This document shows, piece after piece, positions 57,791-64,000 of a DNA stretch of 64,000 nucleotides. The DNA comes from Pycnopodia helianthoides. Its lineage: Eukaryota > Echinodermata > Asteroidea > Forcipulatida > Asteriidae. Position numbers and translations under genes: made by a program. The notes under the pieces were generated by a model. It saw only the letters and a program-made list of their open reading frames with translations, did no database searches and had not been told where the DNA came from. The stretch lies in NCBI GenBank assembly GCA_032158295.1, contig CM063248.1, forward strand, positions 19,493,273 to 19,557,272, in the 5' to 3' direction. Each line of letters begins with the position of its first letter. Within the stretch, counting starts at the first letter, position 1.

Positions 57791-58135
57791 TGTGAACACT
57801 TTGAGAGTTGAACACTCCTTTGGTTGGCAAGTTTTGAGAGACTGGACAACATGCTAAGGGGGAAATTTTAAGAGACAGCACAACATCGGCAGGTGAACAG
57901 TTTGAGTGTTGAACAATCATTAGGTTTGCAAGGTTTTTTTTAAGGACTAGAAAACATGTGCTTTGGAAAATTTAAGAGATGGCAACACCTTGGGACCAAT
58001 TTGAAAGTTGAAAAATCACTAGGTTAGGAAGTTGAGAGGGACTGGGCAACCTGCACTTTGAAAAACTTTAGGTGTCAGCACTACATCACCCTGATAACGA
58101 TTTGAGAGTTGAAAAACCATTCGGTTCAAACATAC

Positions 58136-58262
58136 CTTCATTCATGTTACCACAGTCCATGTTGGCGTAACTTCATTGATGTTCTGACATTCCATGTTGG
58201 TATGATCTCATTTGTCATCTTTGCTGCAAGCTTGTTCAGGAAACAACCAGCAGCATGGCAAC
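58136..58262 (-). other. Exon-like box E in satellite
   Basis: Acceptor ttttgtctag|GTTGCC and donor ATGAAG|gtatg. It is diverged, with an early stop in the frame used by boxes B-D. Confidence 0.45.
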
Positions 58263-58389
58263 CTAGACAAAATCAAGCCATACATGACATTATCAACCTG
58301 CACATCAAAATGTTCCTTACATCAAATTTAGCACAAGTTTTCCCAGTTTTCTAATCTTGAGCAACATGTCCTTTGGAAACTTTAAGACA

Positions 58390-58640
58390 TGGCCAAGCGG
58401 TTAGGAGCACCCGACTCAAGCTCTGGTGCTTCTGATCAGCAGAGTGTGGGTTTGAGTCCCGGTTGTGGCACTTGTGTCCTTGAGCAAGATACTCTACCGT
58501 AACTGTTTGTTCTTTGGATGGGACATTAAGGTGTAGGTCCAGTGTACTAGGACTGGTAGTGCAAGTAAAAGAACCCAAAACAGTTATCATGGAAGAGTAA
58601 GGGTTAACCCCAGTGTTTCTGGTTCACATAGCAAGCATCC
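58390..58640 (+). mobile_element. tRNA-derived SINE, plus orientation
   Basis: 'tggccaagcggttaggagca', 'cagagtgtgggtttgagtcc', 'gtgtccttgagcaagatac' and 'gtaaaagaacccaaaacag'. The 3' end is diverged. Confidence 0.8.
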
Positions 58641-58719
58641 TTGTTTATGGGTTCCCTGAGGCTTGAGATCTACATTGATAAAGTTCACTTTTGAGGCATC
58701 CTTGGTTTCATTACCAGAA

Positions 58720-58792
58720 ATATGTAACAATAATAATAATGATAGTAATAATAATGAAAATAATAATAATAATAATAATAATAATAGTATCA
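58720..58792. repeat. AAT microsatellite
   Basis: AATAATAAT-type run with interruptions, at the junction of two SINE copies. Confidence 0.9.
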
Positions 58793-58912
58793 AGAGTTAG
58801 TGTCTTGCTCAAGGACACAAGTGTCATGACAGGGACTTGAACCTGCGCCCTGATGACATAACCACCAGAACTTGAGTCCGATGCACTATACCGTTCGGCC
58901 ATGACACACCAT
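58793..58912 (-). mobile_element. tRNA-derived SINE head, minus orientation
   Basis: 'tcttgctcaaggacacaagt', 'gggacttgaacctgcgcc' and 'cggccatgacacacc' are the inverse of the SINE head. Only the head remains. Confidence 0.8.
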
Positions 58913-59237
58913 AAGACACAGGTAGAAATATTTCTCTTGTATTACTGATGTGTTCCCTTTGCATGTAGTGCAGTTAGTTGCCTCCAAGTTGATCGTAAAA
59001 GTTCCCTCATGTTGCGAGGAAATTGGCCCCTCAACGGTTGCAGTGGAAAGCAACAAGGGGCAAGTCTGAAGCTCTCCGCAGTTAAAATTGTGACATCTGT
59101 GGAACAGGGCTTGGTACCATAACTGAGGTCATATATAACGCTCAATGCCTAAACCAGGCGCTTCCTCAAAACTCCGAAGTGGATTTATTTGCTCATCAAA
59201 TAGATGAGAATAAGAGCTTTCAAATGAAACCTCATTG

Positions 59238-59665
59238 TGGCGTGTCGTGGCCGAGCGGATAACAACGCCAAACTCAAGCTCTGGTGTTTCTCATCGGCAG
59301 AGTGTGGGTTCGAGTCCCGGTCGTGACACTTGTGTCCTTAAGCAAAACACTTAACCATTATTGCTGCGTCCTTTGGATGGGACGTTAAGCCGTAGGTCCT
59401 GTGTGTTGTGTAATGAACGTAAAAGAACCCAGTTACACTTATCGTAAAAAGAAGGGGTTTGCCCCAGTGTTCCTGGTTGGATCGACAGCATATTGCGCCT
59501 AAGCACCTTGTAAACCATTACATGGTGCTATGTAAAGGAACAGGTCATATACTTCAAAGCGTAGCTCTGCATACCTTGCAGGAAAAAATACTGAGCACTT
59601 TGAGATGCCAATTGGTGTGATAAAGCGCTATATAAGAACTCAGTATTGTTATTATTATAATATTA
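59238..59665 (+). mobile_element. tRNA-derived SINE, best-preserved copy
   Basis: Head 'gtgtcgtggccgagcggata' (A-box region) with 'gtgggttcgagtcccggtcg' (B-box). Body 'ggatgggacgttaagccgta'. 3' end 'aaagcgctatataagaactc' and an ATT tail. The tRNA head is class II-like (Leu/Ser type variable region). Confidence 0.88.
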
Positions 59666-59767
59666 TTATTATTTAGGGCTTATCAGGTCAGTATTTCTCA
59701 ACATGTTAAGACATCACACCACATTGATACCATCAATGGGGTGTTGTGGGGTTTGTGGGGTTTGTGG

Positions 59768-60118
59768 GATGTTGTTGCCGAGCGGTTAAGAACACCGAAC
59801 TCAAGCTCTGGTGTTTGTGTTCAGCAGAGTGTGGGTTCGAGTCCCGGTCGTGACACTTGTGTCCCTGAGCAAGACACTTTACTATAATTGCTTCTCTCCA
59901 CCCAGGGGTAAAATGGGTACCTGTGAGGGCAGAGATGGTTCTTGTGATTGATTTAGCTTAGTAGTGCATTATTTGCTGCACAGACTGTATACTCCCCAGG
60001 GAGCTGAGATGGATTAAGGAATGAAACTAATGGCCCAGTGACCAGGGGTAATAAGTGGGAAGCGCTTTGAGACGCCCTTCGGGTGTGTAAAGCGCTATAT
60101 AAAAACCGAACATTATTA
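59768..60118 (+). mobile_element. tRNA-derived SINE, variant body
   Basis: Same head ('gtgggttcgagtcccggtcg') but a different middle ('cacccaggggtaaaatgggt') and end ('gacgcccttcgggtgtgtaa', 'gcgctatataaaaaccgaac', ATT tail), so it is a second subfamily. Confidence 0.85.
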
Positions 60119-60263
60119 TTATTTGTTTAATCATTAATGTTCCATTTATTTGTTTTGCTTTGCTTTAATTCTTGCTGTTTAATTGCTTAAGCTGTATAAT
60201 TGTGTTTTAGTTTTGTAAGCGCTTTGAGCCACTTTGGAATAGCGCATTATAAATGCTTTGTGT

Positions 60264-60298
60264 AATGTAATGTAATGTAATGTAATGTAATTATTATT
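60264..60298. repeat. TAATG pentanucleotide microsatellite
   Basis: TGTAATGTAATG-type run of about five units, after a retroelement-like end ('gcgctttgagccactttgg'). Confidence 0.9.
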
Positions 60299-60409
60299 AT
60301 TACCATGTCTGATGTTTCAGTTGTCCTCAGTCATAAATGCCATTTCACTTTTATCGAGAACTGCCTGACCGGGGAGTGGGGCACGCGTCACGTATGCTTT
60401 GCAACACCT

Positions 60410-60890
60410 CTCTTAAATGTGTAAAGACAAACATCAATGGAGAGAGATATGTTTTCAATGCATGGAACGAGTCGAGACAAACTAAAGTACGATTGAAGAG
60501 GATATTGGCTCAAAATGCAAGACTCGACAGACTGAACAACATGCTTTGGGTAATATTAACAGACGGCACAACACTGGCCCATAAAACAATGTAAGAGTAG
60601 ACAACATCATTAGATTCTGAACAATTTGATGGCGGAACATTGACTCGTAAACAGTTTGAGAGAGGAACAAATCATTAAGTCGGCTAGTTTTGCAGAACTG
60701 GACATTATGCTTAGGGACATTTTTTTAGAGACAGCAAGCACTACATTGGTTCAAAACAACTCTAAATGTGTAAAGACAATCATCAATGGAGAGAGATACA
60801 ACTTCAATGCGTTGAACGAGTCAAGACAAACTAAAGTACATTTGAGGAGGATGACGTCCCAAAGTGCAAGACTTACTCATTCTATTGAAA
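60410..60890 (+). repeat. Two direct copies of ~125 bp fused to satellite monomers
   Basis: 'atcaatggagagagata' and 'gagtc(g/a)agacaaactaaagta' occur at about 60433-60490 and 60780-60840. Each is followed or preceded by 'gacggcacaac'-type satellite. Frames include KCVKT-INGERY and NESRQTKV-L. No known family is recognised. Confidence 0.65.
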
Positions 60891-61524
60891 GTTAGTTTCA
60901 CTCAGTGAAAGACACTTATTAATAATTGCTTCATTATTTACATGGGACATTAATCCTAAGCAAAGTTAAACTTGGCACCAGGGATACGTCTCTTAGAGTT
61001 TGTTCCTGTTTCCGCTTCCTGTTTGTTATAAAGTTTGCAATTGTTGTATTCAATAAAAGGTCTCGTCAGATGCCAAGAAAAACAGTAAAACATCTCCCTG
61101 TCTTTGTCGTGAATGTGTGACACAGAACGGTTCTACAATATACTGCTAATGTAACAGTAGAATAATAATAGTGTGGGGAAAGAACGTTAACTGTACTCCA
61201 GTTGTGTTGTTAGAATAGGTTATGGCACTAGACCCAGTAACTGGGGCGCTGTACACCTTTTATTTACACCTTTTGAAGACATTTGCGGTCGCAACATAAA
61301 TGGTCATACTACCATAAAAAAAATAAAGAAAACAGAAAAAAGAAAAAAGAAGAAGAAAAAAAGAAGAGAGGAGTACAGTGCCCCAGGGTTACTGGACATG
61401 CTGGATTGACAGTTAACACATTATGTCTAATTAAAGCAGTGTTAAACCCTATAGAGCAATTTAGTTCTACTAGGGCCCAGTTACATTTTTTGAAACAAAC
61501 TCAGACTTAGTTGTCTAATTATTA

Positions 61525-62480
61525 CCCACCTGTAGTGTGGTGACTGACTGTACCAGTTGGGTACCAGTTGAGTCGGGTGTTCCACAGGGTACTGTATTGG
61601 GTCCCCTGTTGTTTTTGACCTTCATCAATGACTTGCCTGATGGTATCACTTCCAACCTGCGCCTCTTCGCAGATGATTGTCTTATGTATCGCTCCGTCGC
61701 CAAGTGACAGTGTTAAGCTTCAAGAAGATCTTGACCGATTACATCAATGGTCCAAATCCTGGCAGATGAAATTCAACACCGACAAGTGTCATGTAATGCG
61801 ATTTACTCTGCGCCGCAACCCTACCATCTCAAATTATCACCTTGGAGGAAGAAACCTTGCCACAGTCACCGACCACCCGTATCTGGGCCTCACCTTCTCC
61901 AATATGTCATGGCAGAAACACATCAACAAAATCTCAACTCGTGCCAGCAGAATGTTAGGTCTTGTTCGGCGTAACCTTAGAAGATGCTCAGTCAAAATAC
62001 GCCAGCAAGCTTATTCGTCACTTGTCAGCCCCCACCTGGAATATTGCAGCCCTGTCTTGAATCCATACACCAAGAAAGACACTACCAGAATCGCAGCCAT
62101 ACAAAGACGTGCTGCCAGGTTCGTTCTCCAGTCATACCACCGTACTAAAAGCGTGTCAGCCATGTTGAACACCTTGGAATGGGACACCTTAGAAAGGCGA
62201 CGCAAGGCAGCCAGCCTCACACTCCTCTACAAGATTCAGAACCAAACTATTGCAGTCAATCCAGATTTATACCTTAGCCCAGCCATCCCAAGAACACCAA
62301 AGCATACCATTCCAAGAAATACCAGGTCATCCCAGGTAGGATACAGCTTTTTTACAATTCATTTTTCCCAAGAACTGTCATCTGGTGGAACACACTCCCA
62401 GGCAACATCATTGCCTCACCTTCAGTTGAGGCATTTAGGGGAGTGGTGGCTGCACACATGTAAGCAGCGCTGAGTTTTTA
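61525..62480 (+). pseudogene. LINE reverse transcriptase, 3' fragment with frameshift
   Basis: The first frame gives [24 protein letters not shown] and [14 protein letters not shown] at 61666-61677 is the catalytic Asp pair of LINE RTs. After a frameshift near 61700 a second frame gives LQEDLDRLHQWSKSWQMKFN, NTDKC, YLGL and the ASRMLGLVRRNLR-type thumb, RQQAYSSLVSPHLEYCSPVL, then the C-terminal end near 62475. This order is typical of jockey/CR1-type LINEs in animals. The 5' half of the element is absent. The copy is non-functional because of the frameshift and truncation. Confidence 0.88.
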
Positions 62481-62600
62481 CTTGCATATTGTACATACAC
62501 ACTCCTGCACCGCTCATGAACAAGAAGTCCCTCGGCATTACATCCAGACTTATGGATCCTACCGAGTATTCAAGTAGAAGTAGAAGTAACAAAATAATAC
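62481..62600 (+). mobile_element. LINE 3' UTR and tail
   Basis: Non-coding sequence after the RT frame ends in 'tcaagtagaagtagaagtaa', a short-repeat tail of the kind some LINEs have instead of poly(A). Confidence 0.6.
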
Positions 62601-62903
62601 ATTTTTGTAAATGTGGTTGAATTACTGTCCTCCATTGATGGGTTCGGTCGGGGGGGGCGGCACCAATGCTTGTTGTCACACCAATAGTATCCGAAGTAAT
62701 AATGACTGCTTCAGCATCAGTCCTCCCACTTCTATTATAACAAAAACACGCACGCTGACTACAAGAACAAACTCCACTACCCCACCCCTCACCGAACCCG
62801 TCTTCAATTCTCAAACTCTTTAGAATTTATGAATAAAGAGTTTAGCTTGATTAAAAATATTTTCCAGATTTGTTCGCTTCATAGTTACCGGCTTATTTAG
62901 AGT

Positions 62904-63386
62904 TAAAGGAACATTACAGAATTGGTAAGAAAAAAACTTGTAAAATATACTTTTTGATCACAGATTTACATAAAATTTACACGGTCTAATGTAGTTGCGA
63001 TAATCGTAACCCTCCATCCTCCCCCCGGTCTCCGACCGTCGGGAGGATGGAGGGTTACGATTATCGCAACTAGGTCTAATGTTGATGGTAGTAGAAAACA
63101 TCCCTTGAAATATTTCTGTCTGAAACGCCATATTTGATGAGAAATGAATAAACTAAGTTTAAGATTGGAGTTTATCGCTCAGTGAGCGTTTTATTCATTT
63201 TTTGAATCTATATGAAATCCGATGCAAATGTGTAATCGGTTTTTCACTATTTTCTCGTGACCCAGATGGCCGATCGATCTCAAACTTCTACAGGTTTGTC
63301 AGTTTATGTATATGGTGGATTACATAAAGGTTACACTGCCAGCAACTGTTTTGTTAGCCAAAACCAATTCTGTAATGTTCCTTTAA
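62904..63386 (+). mobile_element. TTAA-flanked MITE (family C, copy 3) with nested insertion
   Basis: TTAA at 62904-62907 and 63383-63386, ends AGGAACATTACAGAATTGGT and CCAATTCTGTAATGTTCCT. It is longer than the other copies because of the 81-bp foldback at 62992-63072. Confidence 0.88.
62992..63072. mobile_element. 81-bp perfect foldback with 9-bp target duplication
   Basis: Arms 62992-63023 and 63041-63072 (32 bp each) are exact inverses starting TAGTTGCGATAATCG, around a 17-nt loop that itself contains GGTC/GACC. GGTCTAATG at 62983-62991 is repeated at 63073-63081. The uninterrupted site can be read from the other family C copies. Confidence 0.92.
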
Positions 63387-63655
63387 AGTCATCTTTTCTT
63401 AATCACTCTATTCTTAATCAAGTTAATCTCTTCATTAATAAATTCTGAAGAGTTGAAGAAATTCCGTTGATGTGTAGATACTTTGAGGACGGGTTCAGAG
63501 TTCACAATACAACGATGAGCCCCAAACTTTGAGATGACTTTTTCAACTTTAATTAAGTCGGTAAATAGGAAGCGTAACAATCTGTAGAAATTTTCTTAAT
63601 CAAGCAAAACTCTTTGTAAAAACATTTTGAAAAGTTGCAGAAGTTCCGTTGAGGT

Positions 63656-64000
63656 TTAAAGGAACATTACAGAATTGGTTTTTGCTAACAAAACAGTTGT
63701 TGGCAGTGTAAACACTTTATGTAATCCACCATATACATAAACTGACAAACCTGTAGAAGTTTGAGATCGATCGGCCATCTGGGTCACGAGAAAATAGTGA
63801 AAAACCGATTACACATTTGCATGAAATCATATAGATTCAACAAATGAATAAAACGCTCACTGAGCGATAAACTCCAATCGGAAAATTAGTTTATTCATTT
63901 CTCATCAAATATGGCATTTCAGACAGAAATATTTCGAGGGATGTTTTCTACTATCATCATCATTAGACCGTGTAAGTTTTATGTAAATCTGTGATTAAAA
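63656..64000 (-). mobile_element. TTAA-flanked MITE (family C, copy 4), cut by the window end
   Basis: TTAA at 63656-63659 then AGGAACATTACAGAATTGGT. The interior is the inverse of the copy at 62904. The right end lies beyond the window. Confidence 0.88.

Noticed and set aside
61283..61510. Small plus-strand frame with KKKE run
   Set aside because: Translation of an A/G-rich simple repeat, with no splice or homology support.

Overview
The window is eukaryotic: spliced genes with consensus GT/AG junctions, long AT-rich introns, tRNA-derived SINEs, MITEs, Penelope-like and LINE retroelement fragments and satellite DNA. The two recognisable genes have deuterostome or general metazoan relatives. 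The repeat repertoire looks most like an echinoderm, perhaps a sea star: a SINE with a tRNA head carrying an 'agtgtgggttcgagtcccgg' B-box, TTAA-flanked MITEs, and Penelope-like copies with long inverted ends. The taxon is an inference from recalled repeat styles, not from any database search. || Layout. (1) 1-298 is a 49-bp tandem repeat running off the left edge. It is followed by a SINE split by a TTAA-flanked MITE and a 190-bp direct duplication. (2) 2163-19575, minus strand, is a complete 14-exon gene for a MOSPD2-like protein of 547 aa (CRAL-TRIO domain, acidic linker, MSP domain, C-terminal membrane anchor). All 13 introns close in frame. Its introns carry SINEs, a Penelope-like foldback and several TTAA MITEs. 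(3) 19576-24327 is the probable MOSPD2 promoter side, a repeat with duplicated CRE-like and ETS-like palindromes, and a MITE. (4) 24375-30202, plus strand, is a three-exon RFXAP orthologue. Its last codons form the first unit of a 96-bp minisatellite (30152-31062). Its first intron holds an inverted satellite block. (5) 31063-34210 is intergenic, with SINE, palindromes and a ~100-bp tandem repeat. (6) 34214-47460 is a very large inverted repeat (~13.2 kb). Its arms are ~4.5 and ~4.75 kb. The core switches from ~1.9 kb of polypyrimidine to ~1.95 kb of polypurine around a ~170-bp AT-rich spacer. (7) 47749-58262 is a satellite domain with ~95-bp monomers organised into ~543-bp higher-order units (54218-57480). 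It is interrupted by five copies of an exon-like box with splice signals and by a Penelope-like fragment with a GIY-YIG endonuclease reading frame. (8) 58380-64000 holds SINE copies, a LINE reverse-transcriptase remnant, and two inverted copies of a TTAA MITE. One of these MITEs carries a nested 81-bp perfect foldback with a 9-bp target duplication. || The two genes are unrelated: MOSPD2 is a membrane-contact-site tether and RFXAP a transcription-factor subunit. They are divergently arranged, with start codons ~4.8 kb apart. From 31 kb on I could support no ordinary protein-coding gene. The long reading frames at 38.6-42.7 kb are translations of low-complexity C/T or G/A sequence.
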